A model generated the notes under the pieces. The model did no database searches. It saw nothing but the letters and a program-made list of their open reading frames with translations, and was not told where the DNA came from. Source: Planctomycetota bacterium (GTDB lineage Bacteria; Planctomycetota; UBA8108; UBA1146). Taken from it: DNA of 47,951 bases. Below are positions 34,612 to 44,345 of the stretch, in pieces; position 1 is the first letter of the stretch, and each line of letters opens with the position of its first letter. The translations under genes were made by a program, and so were the position numbers. The DNA lies in assembly GCA_018694835.1 (NCBI GenBank), contig JABHOG010000104.1, forward strand, positions 1 to 47,951, in the 5' to 3' direction.

Positions 34612-36288
34612 GTGCACCTCATCATCGTCCAGGGACCCGGTCGTGGTCAGCGGATCGTTCTCGGATCCGATCCGATCACCATCGGTCGCGATCCCAGTAA
34701 TGACCTCATCGTCGATGACACCCGCGCTTCCCGTAAACATGCCGAGGTGATCCCCGCCGGGGATGAGACCTGGCTGCTGCGCGACGGTGGCAGTCGTAAC
34801 GGCACTCTCCTCAATGACGAGATCATCGATCGAACCATTCTCGAGCCAGGAGACGTGATCGGCATCGGAGACTGCCAGATCGCAGTGCATGCGGTGAAAG
34901 AGCATCTCAGTACCTTCTCCCTCAAAATCGACCCCGAGAGCCTGCAGAAACAGATGCGAAAGAGTGGCTCCAACGCTCAGGACTCGAAGAGTCTGCAGGA
35001 AGCCCTGTTCGAAGTGGGACTGCTGTCACAAACCGATCTACCCGCAGAACAATTGGTTCAGAAGGTGGTAGAGGTGATCGGTACCGGCGTTCAGTTCGAA
35101 GCATGGGGCTGGATTCGCTGGAATGACGAGACTGGCCCATACGCCACCGGTGCTCGAGGCTCCGACCCGACCAAAGCGGATCCGATCGATCTGGAAGCCC
35201 TCGACCCGAGCCTGACTCTGATCGAGGCGGCTCGTAGACGTCGGGAAGGGATGATCTCATCCCAGGTCGGCGATGCATTCCAGGCTAGCGTTTGCTTGCG
35301 CCGCAAGCAGGCCCTCTCGGCCCTCGCCTTGCCTCTCCATGGTCGTGGAGAAAGTGCCACGGTGCTTTACCTCGAAAGAGGAGCCGGTCTCCAGCCCTTC
35401 TCCGCAGAGGAGTTGCAATGGGTCGCAGCGGTTTCCGCTCAACTCTCGGTGGCACTGCAAAATTCGAGGTTGTTCGACGAGTTGAAACAGGCTCACGACG
35501 AGTTACTCCTCAGTCGTGAACAGTTGACCCGTCAAGAAAAGATGGTGGCGATCGGTCGCCTCGCCAGCGGGTTCGCCCACGACCTCAACAACCCGCTCGC
35601 CTCGGTGATCGGATTTCTGCAACTAGCACAGCGTGGGCTCGGGCAAGAACAGGACAGTTCTAGCACCGGTCTTCACATCCAACGTGCCCAGGACGCAGCA
35701 GATTTTTGTCGGGCTCTATGTCGTAACTTGCTCGCCTTTGCCAGAACTCGACCCTTCAGCCAGAGTAGTGCAGCACCCTTTCCAATTCTCCCGGCGATCG
35801 AAGGAACTCTGGCGATCTGCCAGGCGCGACTGCGGGATGCCGGCCTCGAAACGGTGCTCGAAGTCGACAAGGAACTACTGCTGGCCGGAGACTCGACGGC
35901 TCTGCAACAGGTGATCATGAACCTGGCGCTCAATTCCGCAGATGCGGTGAAAGAATCGGGAACCGGATCCGTGCTGACCATCCGAGGACACCAGGGCGCC
36001 TCAGGAGGCATCGAACTGGAGATCGAGGATGACGGCCCGGGGATGTCCCCGGAGGTGGCCAAGCGAGCCTTCGATCCGCTATTCACGACCAAGGAGAGCG
36101 ATCGAGGCAGTGGCCTCGGACTGTTCGTGGTGCACCGCATCATCGAGGGTGCCGGTGGCACGGTCGAGGTCGAAAGTAGCCCCGGTCAGGGAACCCTCTT
36201 CCGGATCTCGATCCCCGATGCACTCGCCCGGCTCGGCAGCGAGGAGATCGATCCTCTGCAGATCTCCAGCGAGTGGCAGGAGTCCTGA
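34612..36288 (+). CDS. FHA-GAF sensor histidine kinase
   Basis: 558 residues from the GTG at 34612, which has GGGAGG six bases upstream; the frame opens at 34492 without a site. No membrane helix is seen, so it is cytoplasmic. An N-terminal FHA domain (1-95; ITIGRDPSNDLIV, ASRKHAEV, DGGSRNGTLLN) should bind phosphothreonine. A GAF-like sensor spans about 140-300. The kinase core has the phospho-acceptor His323 in ASGFAHDLNNPLASV, the N box VIMNLALNSADAV, and G boxes DDGPGMSP and GSGLGLFVVHRI. Its stop overlaps the start of the response regulator by one base. FHA input on a histidine kinase suggests cross-talk with Ser/Thr kinases; that is inference. Confidence 0.92.
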   Translation: MHLIIVQGPGRGQRIVLGSDPITIGRDPSNDLIVDDTRASRKHAEVIPAGDETWLLRDGGSRNGTLLNDEIIDRTILEPGDVIGIGDCQIAVHAVKEHLSTFSLKIDPESLQKQMRKSGSNAQDSKSLQEALFEVGLLSQTDLPAEQLVQKVVEVIGTGVQFEAWGWIRWNDETGPYATGARGSDPTKADPIDLEALDPSLTLIEAARRRREGMISSQVGDAFQASVCLRRKQALSALALPLHGRGESATVLYLERGAGLQPFSAEELQWVAAVSAQLSVALQNSRLFDELKQAHDELLLSREQLTRQEKMVAIGRLASGFAHDLNNPLASVIGFLQLAQRGLGQEQDSSSTGLHIQRAQDAADFCRALCRNLLAFARTRPFSQSSAAPFPILPAIEGTLAICQARLRDAGLETVLEVDKELLLAGDSTALQQVIMNLALNSADAVKESGTGSVLTIRGHQGASGGIELEIEDDGPGMSPEVAKRAFDPLFTTKESDRGSGLGLFVVHRIIEGAGGTVEVESSPGQGTLFRISIPDALARLGSEEIDPLQISSEWQES

Positions 36289-37205
36289 TGCTGACTCCTC
36301 CATCTCTCCCGAAACTGGACATCCTGGTGGTCGATGACGATCCCTTCGTCAGAGAGACGATTCAGATCTTCCTCGAATCCGAGGGTCTCAAGGTCCGAAC
36401 CGCCAGTTGTGGGGAAGATGGCATCGCACAACTACTCGAGCAGGAACCAGATGTCGCACTGGTCGACCTTCGTATGCCCCGCATGGATGGACTCGCTGTG
36501 CTTCGCTCCTTCAAGCAGCACGCGCCCGAAGTCGAGGTGGTGATGGCGACCGGAGATGCCACTCTGGAGAGTGCTCTGAGTGCCATGAAACTGGGGGCCT
36601 ACTCCTACATAGAGAAACCGATCGTCGATCTGGAAAAAGACCTCCTCAGCGTGGTGCGACATGCCGCCGAGAGACGCCACTTGCGCCGAACCAACCGACG
36701 ATTGCAAGGCGATCTGCAACTGGCTCTGCACCAACTCGACGCACAACGGAGGGAACAACGAATTGGCCATGAAGGATTCCCCATCGAGCAACTCCTGAGG
36801 CGGTGTAGCACCGCCAGTCCTACCGAATTGAAGGCGATGATCCTGTCCTACATTCCCGCTCCTGTGCCAGCACTCCTCTATCTTCGAAACGACCAGTTAT
36901 TGATCCCCTGTGCCGCCCGGGATATCGACCTGCCCCCGATCGATGCGGTACTCCCAACCCACCGTTTTTCAGACCCGGGCGAACGGTGGCGGGAAGGAAA
37001 TTTCCCGGATGTCTTCGCCGATCAGGATGAAGCTCTGATGCTGCCGCTCTTCTGGATCGGAGAACTGGTCGGATTGATCGTCCTTCCCGTCACGGATGAA
37101 GGTACTTTCAGCGACCCAGGCCATCGCCTGCTACGACGGATCGCAGACACTGCAGCCGTAATCCTCGGTTCCAGTGGAATTCGCACTTCGACACACACCG
37201 GTTGA
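36288..37205 (+). CDS. response regulator with C-terminal GAF-like domain
   Basis: 305 residues from the ATG at 36288, which shares a base with the kinase stop and has AGGAG six bases upstream. The receiver domain (1-125) is complete: acidic pocket VVDDDPF, phospho-acceptor Asp60 in ALVDLRMPRMDGLAVL, Thr in MATGDAT and Lys in YIEKP. A coiled linker (RRHLRRTNRRLQGDLQLALH) leads to a GAF-like fold (about 175-295; ALLYLRNDQLLIPCA, LPLFWIGELVGLIVLPV). No DNA-binding domain is present, so output is probably by protein interaction or a ligand-gated step. It is the obvious partner of the adjacent kinase. Confidence 0.92.
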   Translation: MLTPPSLPKLDILVVDDDPFVRETIQIFLESEGLKVRTASCGEDGIAQLLEQEPDVALVDLRMPRMDGLAVLRSFKQHAPEVEVVMATGDATLESALSAMKLGAYSYIEKPIVDLEKDLLSVVRHAAERRHLRRTNRRLQGDLQLALHQLDAQRREQRIGHEGFPIEQLLRRCSTASPTELKAMILSYIPAPVPALLYLRNDQLLIPCAARDIDLPPIDAVLPTHRFSDPGERWREGNFPDVFADQDEALMLPLFWIGELVGLIVLPVTDEGTFSDPGHRLLRRIADTAAVILGSSGIRTSTHTG

Positions 37206-37267
37206 GCCGAGGCAGCGCATCTCATACAAACTAGGGGAGCCCCGACGGAGATCCAGGAGGATCCCAG

Positions 37268-40200
37268 ATGAGACCCCCCGATCGTGGCCGGAGTGGCAGC
37301 CCTCCGTGCAGCCAAATTTCGGTCAATACACTGATCCTGATGATCCTGGCACTGATGCTGTCGGGGAACGCAGGAGTTGTAGCCTCAACGATGATCCATC
37401 GGGCGGATGAACCCGGCTGGATCCCCCCCTTCAATTCCGAACTCGACGCTCTGGTGCGCCAGGTGGAGGAGAGTCGAGTCTCTGGAGATGAAGTAGCGAT
37501 TCGAGATGCACTGGGGGCCCTGACGGAGCGCTTGATCGACGGCGATCCGGGAGGCAGTACCACCGTCGGAGGCGGGCATTCCATCGGTGCCGGACCATTC
37601 CTTCGTTCGACCATCTCGCAGTTGGATGTTCGACTGCGAAAAATCGTGCTCGATGAGATTCGTCTGCGAACCGCGAATCATTTCGCAGAGGCCCGATCTG
37701 CAGGACTGAACTCACGTCAGGACCAACGCCTCACCTCGACTCTGATGGATCTGCCGAAAGAGGTGTTCCCACCTCGATTGGCCAGCCAACTTGCGGAAGC
37801 GGCACTGGAACGGGGCGACCTGCAAACCTGGCGCCAGTTACTGCGTCGTGGCTGGATCGACGATCCGGGATACGAGTCGATCCCCGTTCCCACTCCGGCG
37901 TCCCCTCTCGCAGTAAATTCCGGAACACTGGTGCTGCCAAAGTTTCGCAGTGGCGATCCCGAACTCTCCGCATCCGATCCGATCTGGAAGTCGTCACGCG
38001 GTAGTTCTGGAGCAGTCTCCGATCGGTCCCGCGTGTGGATCCAACAACCGGGACAGATACGATCGATCGACCTCGAATCGGGTGAGGAAATGTGGCGGCG
38101 AATCCTCCCTGAACAATCTCGTCCCTTGCTTCCACGTACCCGGCTAATGCCGGTGCGGCGACAGCATTCCATCATCGCCACCTTGAATGACAAGGTGGAG
38201 GCGTTTGACGGCTCGACCGGCAACTGGTTGTGGCAAGTCTCCATCGATCAGATTCTCGGACCCGAGACGGAGCCGCAAATCATCCGAGCCATCTCCTCGC
38301 CTTGCCGGGTCAGTGGAGGTGTTGTGGTCGTGGCGATGAGAAGTGAAGGTGGGCGGCTCGAGGCGTTTGGAGCACTGATCGAAGATGGTGGGCGGATTGC
38401 CTGGGTTCGTCATCTCGGGGAAGCGGTCGGGGCGACCTGGTTGGCTCTCCGCTCGGCACCTGCCACCCCGGTCGAAGGGGATGGGCGGGTCCACTGGTCG
38501 ACCGATCGTGGCACCGTCATCACACTTCGCTCTTCAGATGGAGCCATCGAGTGGATTCAAGATGTCGAGGGGCCGAGCCGCAGTGGCCTGAGAGATCACC
38601 TGATCGAGGAACGAGCCGCAGGAGTTTCACTGCGAAGAAATGGCTCTCGTCTGTTCGTCTCGACCCCTGGCTCCTCTCGAATCACCATCCTCGATGAGAC
38701 CTCCGGCACAGCACTCGGAATCATTGCCACCAGTTCCCCCCACTGCTGGAATCTCTCCGGCGATGGAAGTTCCTTGCTGATTGTCGAGGATCAGGAACTG
38801 GTGCTGTGGAGTTGCAGCGCAGGAAAGACTCCCCGCTTCTCCTGGAGTCTGCCATTACCTTTTCCGGTCACCGGAAAAGGTTCGGATGCCATCGCAGCAT
38901 CCGATGGAGGCTGGTGGATCAGTTCCGATCAGGCGCTGCTCTCGATCGATGCTGCCGGTCAGAAGTTGACACTGCAGGGCCTCGACCTCCCTGCCCACTC
39001 GCTACTCGCGCTGGAGAACTCCCTGATGGCATCCGCAGGATCCGAGGTGAGCATCTTGACCCGAGTGGACAGCGCCGCCGAGGCGGTCTGGCAACAAGCG
39101 ATCTCGGGCTACATCGATCCGCGCTGGTTGCCAGACCTGGCCGGAGAATCCCCCGCCCAACGAGCTCACCGCGGCACCGTCCAGCTTCTACTGGAACGAT
39201 CCGACATTTCCCTGACCGGAAATGAGCGAACTCGTCTCGAAACCGCGCTCATCTCTGCCCAATCTCGACCAGAGGATCGGATCCGTCTTGCCTGGCAGCG
39301 AGCGATCCGCGAGGAGCAACTGGGAGATGCCGCAGGAGCAACCTTCATCTGTCATTTGATGCTGGGAGAAACGTGGCGCAACCTCGAATCCACCCGGGTG
39401 CTGACACGACAAGGAACGACCGTCGATGCCGCCACCGCATTCACCCACCTGTTGCTGCAACTCGATCAACAACCAGGAGGAGATGACCGGGTCGCCCTGA
39501 GGGAGCAACGTGCCTCCAGGGTGGTGGCTGAACGGCTGGACTCCTCTCCCTCTGCCGAGTCCTGGATCGACCTGGCCCGATCGATGCCCGGTTGTGCTAC
39601 CGGTCGCCGCGCTCGATTGGAAGCGGCACAGTCTCTCTACCAACTCGGTGACCTGGAGGGATGCTTGCTCCAGATCGACTACCTGGTGATCCATGAACCC
39701 GACAGTGACGAGTCGCTGATCGCCAGATTACGCAGATCCGAGGTACTTCGTGAACAGGGTCGCCTGTCCGAAGCGATCGAAGAGATCGTCGCTCTCGATC
39801 TGGACCACGGCGACCGGACCCTGACCCGCAAAGTCCACGGGGAAGAGGTCGAAATCACTCTGGGAGAGCGGTTGCGGGAGTTGCGGGAAGAGATCTCGAC
39901 CCTCCCAGAGCGGCGAAGGGACCATCCCGGGTTGCCGCTACAACTGGCCTGGAGCGGAAGACTGGACCTGGGACAGAGTCGATCCACCAGCGTCTGGCCA
40001 CTCTCGGACCACGATTCGCTGGAAGGGGATTCCCGATACCTGGTGCTGACCCCTGATTCCGCAGCCCTGTTCGAATCGATCGACGGTCTACTGCTGTGGA
40101 AAACTGATCTGGAGAGAACCGAGATGTTGGTCAAGGATGGAATCATCCTGACTCGCAGGGACCTGCCCTCCGATCCACTACTGTTCGACGCCTCTGGAGT

Positions 40201-42154
40201 GATTGTCCACGATCGAAACCGAGCCTGGCGCCTCAACCTGGCGGATGGCTCGGTGGTCTGGCATCACAGGATGCCTCTCGATGAAAACTTCTCCGATCAG
40301 GAGATCATCATCGAGCACTCCTGTGCCGGTTCTGGAATCGTCGTGCTCAGTGGTGAAGACGAAAAAATCATTGCCATCGATGCTCTCGATGGCCAGTTGC
40401 TGTGGACTGCACCTCGATCAGGAATCCTGCTCGACGATCCGATGATCGATGGAGATCGATTGCTGATCGGATATGCCATTCCCAACCTCGTCGAACTGCG
40501 ATCGCTCTCCAGTGGTCAATTGATCAGCCAGGTCGAATTGGACGACGATTCGGGTGCCTTGGCCTCAGCCCCCATCGTGATGGCTGAAGGATTCATCTTC
40601 GCCAGTGAAAGAGGATCGATTTATCGCCACCACGATGATGGCACCCACCACTGGACCGCACAGATGCCTCACCTCATCTCGGAACTCCACCCGTCTCGAT
40701 CGAGGAAGCAGATCGTTTCCGAGATGTTCTGGAGTTCTGAAAGAAGCACGCTGGTCGGGATCGATACCGCTGACGGAAAGATCGGTTGGGAAAAACGACT
40801 ATCTCAGGAGCAACGCCGGATCACCTCATTGAGCATCGAAGATGATGAATTGCTGATCGTCTGCGGAGATTTCCAGCAACGAAACGTCATCCGTCTACGA
40901 TCGGTGCTCGCTCCCGATGAGGTGAAAACTCCCGAGGCAGAACTGGAATGGACTCACTCGCTTCCGCCCGCCTACGATGCAGTGGAACTGAGTCCTTCCG
41001 GTGACTGGATCATCATCGGCGACCGCATGCGAGGGGAAGCCTCGATACTCGATCGCGCCACAGGTACCCGACTCACCAGGCGCCAGGGACTCGGAACAGT
41101 CTCCGAACATCTGAATCAACTTGGACGGCTTCACCATGCCTCCGTCATCGGAGAAACACTGCTCACCGTCTCCTCTCGCGGCGCTGCCGGTTTCCGGGCT
41201 CAGCCCGTCCGGGAAGAGAAACTGCTGGCCTGGCAGTCGTTGCAAGATTCGCTCGACTGGAGAACCGAATTCGATCGCCTGCTCCTGATGCGCGAGTCGA
41301 CCCGAGCCATCGATTTGCTGGAGGATACGATTCTTGACCATGGCCTGAGTTCAGAGGATCGAGCCGCTGCCAGCTGGCTTCTGGAGGGGGCCACCCGCCA
41401 ACAAGCGAGAACACCACAAAGCGATCACGAAATCCCGAGGATGCTGGTGCCCCCATTGATCGACGGTTCACTGGATGAGCCGTGGAATGCCCAGGCCGGA
41501 CTTCCCGTCGATCGGCCCCGCCATATTCGAGGTCTACAGGGCCATGGTGAGCCACTGGTCCCCTGGCAGGATCGAGCCGATCTGTCGGGACGTATTTTTC
41601 TCGGTTGGTCCACCGAAGGCCTGCATCTGGCGGTCGATATCGACGACGATATCGTCATTGCCCATCAGCGCGATTCCAAGTACTGGATCGGAGATTGCCT
41701 GGTGCTGGTACTGGACACCCTTGGAGATGGAGGGGTGCGCCCGCGCAAGGATGATCAAGTGTTGACCATCTCCTTCATGGCTCCTCGCGCGAACCCTCCA
41801 CCACCGGCAGAGGGAGATCCCGATGGAGAAGGTGGAGAGGCACCCTTTGAAGCGGATGAGGAGGACTCTCCCGATGGAGAACATGTGGTGGCTCGAAGAC
41901 CCGATGGGACCGGTTCCGTGTTTGAAATGACGATTCCCTGGCACACCATCGCCTCCATGAGGGGGGAATCCGAGTCGATTCCATGGCCAGGGATGAAGAT
42001 GCGAATCGGCATCGCCGTCACCGATGACGACACCGGCAAGGGCGCAACCAAGTATCTGGGCCTGACTCCCGGGATGGTCCTGCACCGCAACCTGGATCGG
42101 ATCTGGGAAGGTTGCTCTCCCGACTTGATGCTGCCGGTGAGGTTGGGCCGATGA
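37268..42154 (+). CDS. giant exported protein: PQQ-type propellers, helical repeats and CBM9-like C-terminus
   Basis: 1628 residues. A signal peptide is visible at about 20-40 (LILMILALMLSGNAGVVAST). After a helical start come PQQ-like/quinoprotein repeats (about 210-600: IRSIDLESGEEMWR, VEAFDGSTGNWLWQ, ITILDETSGTALG), then TPR-like helices (about 640-880), a second set of PQQ-like blades (about 900-1300: LLLWKTDL, VVWHHRMPL, IIAIDALDGQLLWTAP, LVGIDTADGKIGWEK) and a C-terminal domain of about 220 residues resembling CBM9/DOMON (PLIDGSLDEPWN, IFLGWSTEGLHLAVDIDDD, FEMTIPWHTIA). An acidic Pro/Gly insert lies at about 1505-1545. No PQQ-enzyme catalytic motif is seen, so it is probably a scaffold or binding protein. 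CAGGAGG precedes the ATG. Its stop overlaps the lipoprotein gene. Confidence 0.88.
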   Translation: MRPPDRGRSGSPPCSQISVNTLILMILALMLSGNAGVVASTMIHRADEPGWIPPFNSELDALVRQVEESRVSGDEVAIRDALGALTERLIDGDPGGSTTVGGGHSIGAGPFLRSTISQLDVRLRKIVLDEIRLRTANHFAEARSAGLNSRQDQRLTSTLMDLPKEVFPPRLASQLAEAALERGDLQTWRQLLRRGWIDDPGYESIPVPTPASPLAVNSGTLVLPKFRSGDPELSASDPIWKSSRGSSGAVSDRSRVWIQQPGQIRSIDLESGEEMWRRILPEQSRPLLPRTRLMPVRRQHSIIATLNDKVEAFDGSTGNWLWQVSIDQILGPETEPQIIRAISSPCRVSGGVVVVAMRSEGGRLEAFGALIEDGGRIAWVRHLGEAVGATWLALRSAPATPVEGDGRVHWSTDRGTVITLRSSDGAIEWIQDVEGPSRSGLRDHLIEERAAGVSLRRNGSRLFVSTPGSSRITILDETSGTALGIIATSSPHCWNLSGDGSSLLIVEDQELVLWSCSAGKTPRFSWSLPLPFPVTGKGSDAIAASDGGWWISSDQALLSIDAAGQKLTLQGLDLPAHSLLALENSLMASAGSEVSILTRVDSAAEAVWQQAISGYIDPRWLPDLAGESPAQRAHRGTVQLLLERSDISLTGNERTRLETALISAQSRPEDRIRLAWQRAIREEQLGDAAGATFICHLMLGETWRNLESTRVLTRQGTTVDAATAFTHLLLQLDQQPGGDDRVALREQRASRVVAERLDSSPSAESWIDLARSMPGCATGRRARLEAAQSLYQLGDLEGCLLQIDYLVIHEPDSDESLIARLRRSEVLREQGRLSEAIEEIVALDLDHGDRTLTRKVHGEEVEITLGERLRELREEISTLPERRRDHPGLPLQLAWSGRLDLGQSRSTSVWPLSDHDSLEGDSRYLVLTPDSAALFESIDGLLLWKTDLERTEMLVKDGIILTRRDLPSDPLLFDASGVIVHDRNRAWRLNLADGSVVWHHRMPLDENFSDQEIIIEHSCAGSGIVVLSGEDEKIIAIDALDGQLLWTAPRSGILLDDPMIDGDRLLIGYAIPNLVELRSLSSGQLISQVELDDDSGALASAPIVMAEGFIFASERGSIYRHHDDGTHHWTAQMPHLISELHPSRSRKQIVSEMFWSSERSTLVGIDTADGKIGWEKRLSQEQRRITSLSIEDDELLIVCGDFQQRNVIRLRSVLAPDEVKTPEAELEWTHSLPPAYDAVELSPSGDWIIIGDRMRGEASILDRATGTRLTRRQGLGTVSEHLNQLGRLHHASVIGETLLTVSSRGAAGFRAQPVREEKLLAWQSLQDSLDWRTEFDRLLLMRESTRAIDLLEDTILDHGLSSEDRAAASWLLEGATRQQARTPQSDHEIPRMLVPPLIDGSLDEPWNAQAGLPVDRPRHIRGLQGHGEPLVPWQDRADLSGRIFLGWSTEGLHLAVDIDDDIVIAHQRDSKYWIGDCLVLVLDTLGDGGVRPRKDDQVLTISFMAPRANPPPPAEGDPDGEGGEAPFEADEEDSPDGEHVVARRPDGTGSVFEMTIPWHTIASMRGESESIPWPGMKMRIGIAVTDDDTGKGATKYLGLTPGMVLHRNLDRIWEGCSPDLMLPVRLGR

Positions 42155-43476
42155 TGGGTGGTCTCCGATGGATCACAGGTAGCCTGTTGCTGACCCTGTT
42201 GTCGGGTTGCGTCACTCCCATCGATACCGATCGAGGATTTCCCCCCTTCTACCTCGAAAGAGAAGAGGTACTCGCCGATGGAGAGGTGCGTCAATCGCAG
42301 CACTTCTGGCCCTTATACAGCCATAGCACCACCACTCCCGATCGCGAGGAGATCCGCATCTTGTGGCCGCTGTTTGTCGATCGAATCGACCAGTCCGGGC
42401 GCAAGACCTGGCTCTTACCGGCATACCATCGAAGTGCCTACCGCCACTCCGATGACCAACTCGATGTCGATTCCTTTCTCCTGCCGTTTTTTCTCTGGGG
42501 CTCCGATCCAGATGAGGGGGACTACGCGGCCTTTGCACCGATCGGTGGAAGCCTCAAGGGATTGCTCGGCAAGGATCGAATCGATTTCGCTTTGTTTCCG
42601 CTGTGGGCACGAATGCAGGACCGTCAACAGATCACCACTTACTGGCTGTTTCCACTGATCGAACTGGACGAAGGTCCACTACGATCCGGATTCCGGGTCT
42701 TCCCCTTCTATTCCAGCACTCAGGGATTCACCAGCCACGGTAAACTACGCGACCAATCGAAATACGTCCTCTGGCCATTCTGGCATCAGTCGAGCCAGCA
42801 ACTCGACACCGACAATCCGAGCCACTCCTGGTGGCTGTGGCCCTTCTACGGTCAGATCGAATCGGGCACCCGCCTGTCTCGGACCATCCTCTACCCGTTG
42901 TGGACCGAATCTCATGATTTCAGAACAGAGACTTCCACCTGGTCCTTGCTCCCCTGGTCGATCGGTACCCGAGAACGGCAGTGGAACCGTTTCCTGTTCC
43001 CGCCATTCTGGGGATACCATGACCGTCCGGGATTGAAGAAGGGTTACTTCATGTGGCCGCTGTGGCAGTGGGAGGAACAGTCCACTGCCAAACGAGATCG
43101 CACGGTACAGAGATTATTCCCCTTCTGGCGCCGGATCGTCGATCAGGACCCCGAACGAGGAACCCGGTCCAGTCACCTCCTGTGGCCACTGGCTCGCTGG
43201 AACACCGATGCCGAGGGGAACACGACCGCTTCTGCGCCTGCGCTGCTTCCTTTTGACTCGCCTCAAGGCTTTTCCTGGTCTCACGGCCGTGCCGGCCAGT
43301 TGATTCGCTGGCGCCAAGAGTCCCAGTCGTGGGGTCTCGAGCTACTCTGGGGACTTCTGACCGCTGAAAGTAGCGAACAGAAGGGTGGATTCTCGCTTCT
43401 CGGCGGCCTGCTCTCTCGCGACCGTGGCGTTGGACCGGATGACACCCGCTGGCGTCTGCTGTACATTCCTTTCTGA
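42151..43476 (+). CDS. lipoprotein built of aromatic LWPL/FPFY-type repeats
   Basis: 441 residues from the ATG at 42151, overlapping the previous stop by 4 nt (ATGA). A signal peptide with lipobox LSGC places the lipidated Cys at residue 20. The mature part is a chain of about ten irregular units of 30-45 residues, each ending in a hydrophobic-aromatic-Pro-hydrophobic core: LWPLFVD, LLPAYH, LLPFFLW, LFPLWA, LFPLIE, VFPFYS, LWPFWH, LWPFYG, LYPLWT, FPPFWG, MWPLWQ, LFPFWR, LWPLAR. It has high Trp and Tyr content and charged spacers. It ends IPF, with a terminal Phe as in outer-membrane barrel proteins. I do not recognise a named family. mlaE follows 89 nt later, suggesting an envelope role. Confidence 0.83.
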   Translation: MMGGLRWITGSLLLTLLSGCVTPIDTDRGFPPFYLEREEVLADGEVRQSQHFWPLYSHSTTTPDREEIRILWPLFVDRIDQSGRKTWLLPAYHRSAYRHSDDQLDVDSFLLPFFLWGSDPDEGDYAAFAPIGGSLKGLLGKDRIDFALFPLWARMQDRQQITTYWLFPLIELDEGPLRSGFRVFPFYSSTQGFTSHGKLRDQSKYVLWPFWHQSSQQLDTDNPSHSWWLWPFYGQIESGTRLSRTILYPLWTESHDFRTETSTWSLLPWSIGTRERQWNRFLFPPFWGYHDRPGLKKGYFMWPLWQWEEQSTAKRDRTVQRLFPFWRRIVDQDPERGTRSSHLLWPLARWNTDAEGNTTASAPALLPFDSPQGFSWSHGRAGQLIRWRQESQSWGLELLWGLLTAESSEQKGGFSLLGGLLSRDRGVGPDDTRWRLLYIPF

Positions 43477-43565
43477 GACCGCCATCGGGAGGGAAACCGC
43501 TGGTGCGTCGAACCGAGACCTGTGGATCGGGTCGGGTAGCTCATCGCTGCGGGGGATGGAGCGAG

Positions 43566-44345
43566 ATGTCAGGCTGGATCTCTGGACTCGGAGCATTTCT
43601 CGGTCGTAGTGCCGAGACCACCGGTTATGGGCTGGTCCTACTGGGCCGGACCCTATTCCATCTGCCCCACCTGCTGACCCGCCGTCGAATTCGCGACACC
43701 CTCGACCTCTGTTACACCTACTGCACCGGCTCCTTCACCGTCACTGCGGTGGTGGCACTCTTCACCGGGATGATTCTTGCACTCAACAGCGGTCTCTCTC
43801 TGCAGGAGTTGGGCCAGGAAGCGCTGATCGGCAGAATCGTCGCAGTCTCTCTGATCCGAGAGATGGGCCCCTTCATGACTGCGCTGATCCTGACCGCCAG
43901 CATCGGCAGCGGCATCGCCGCAGAACTGGGAACGATGAAGGTCTCCGAGGAGATCGACGCTCTGAGAATCATGTCGATCTCCCCGGTGCGCTTCCTGATC
44001 CTGCCAAGGATTGTGGCGTTGACTCTGGTCACCCCCGTACTGACCATCTTTGCCGGCCTCATCGGAATCCTTGGAGGAATGTTCGTCGCCTACTTCCAAC
44101 TGGGAGTCGGATGGATGGCATTTCAAAATGATGGGCTGGAGTTCCTCACCCAGAAGGATGTGTTCACCGGCCTGTTCAAGTCCGTCGTCTTCGGCGTCAC
44201 CATCGCCACCGTCGGCTGCACCCAGGGATTATTGACTCGTGGTGGTGCGACCGGTGTCGGTCAGGCAGCGAGGAGAGCGGTGGTCGTGACCTTCCTGCTG
44301 GTGATCATCATGGGTTACTACATCACATGGGCGGTGCTGACATGA
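43566..44345 (+). CDS. mlaE: MlaE-family lipid ABC transporter permease
   Basis: Integral inner-membrane permease of an MCE phospholipid transporter. About 259 residues from the ATG at 43566, with GGAG four bases upstream; a GTG at 43503 would add 21 residues. An amphipathic start (WISGLGAFLGRSAETTGYGL) leads to five or six membrane helices. The family segments are FTGMILALNSGLSLQELGQE, AVSLIREMGPFMTALILTAS, GSGIAAELGTMKVSEEIDAL (EQ-loop-like contact with the ATPase) and LILPRIVALTLVTPVLTI. The stop overlaps mlaF by 4 nt. mlaB and mlaC are absent here. Confidence 0.95.
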   Translation: MSGWISGLGAFLGRSAETTGYGLVLLGRTLFHLPHLLTRRRIRDTLDLCYTYCTGSFTVTAVVALFTGMILALNSGLSLQELGQEALIGRIVAVSLIREMGPFMTALILTASIGSGIAAELGTMKVSEEIDALRIMSISPVRFLILPRIVALTLVTPVLTIFAGLIGILGGMFVAYFQLGVGWMAFQNDGLEFLTQKDVFTGLFKSVVFGVTIATVGCTQGLLTRGGATGVGQAARRAVVVTFLLVIIMGYYITWAVLT

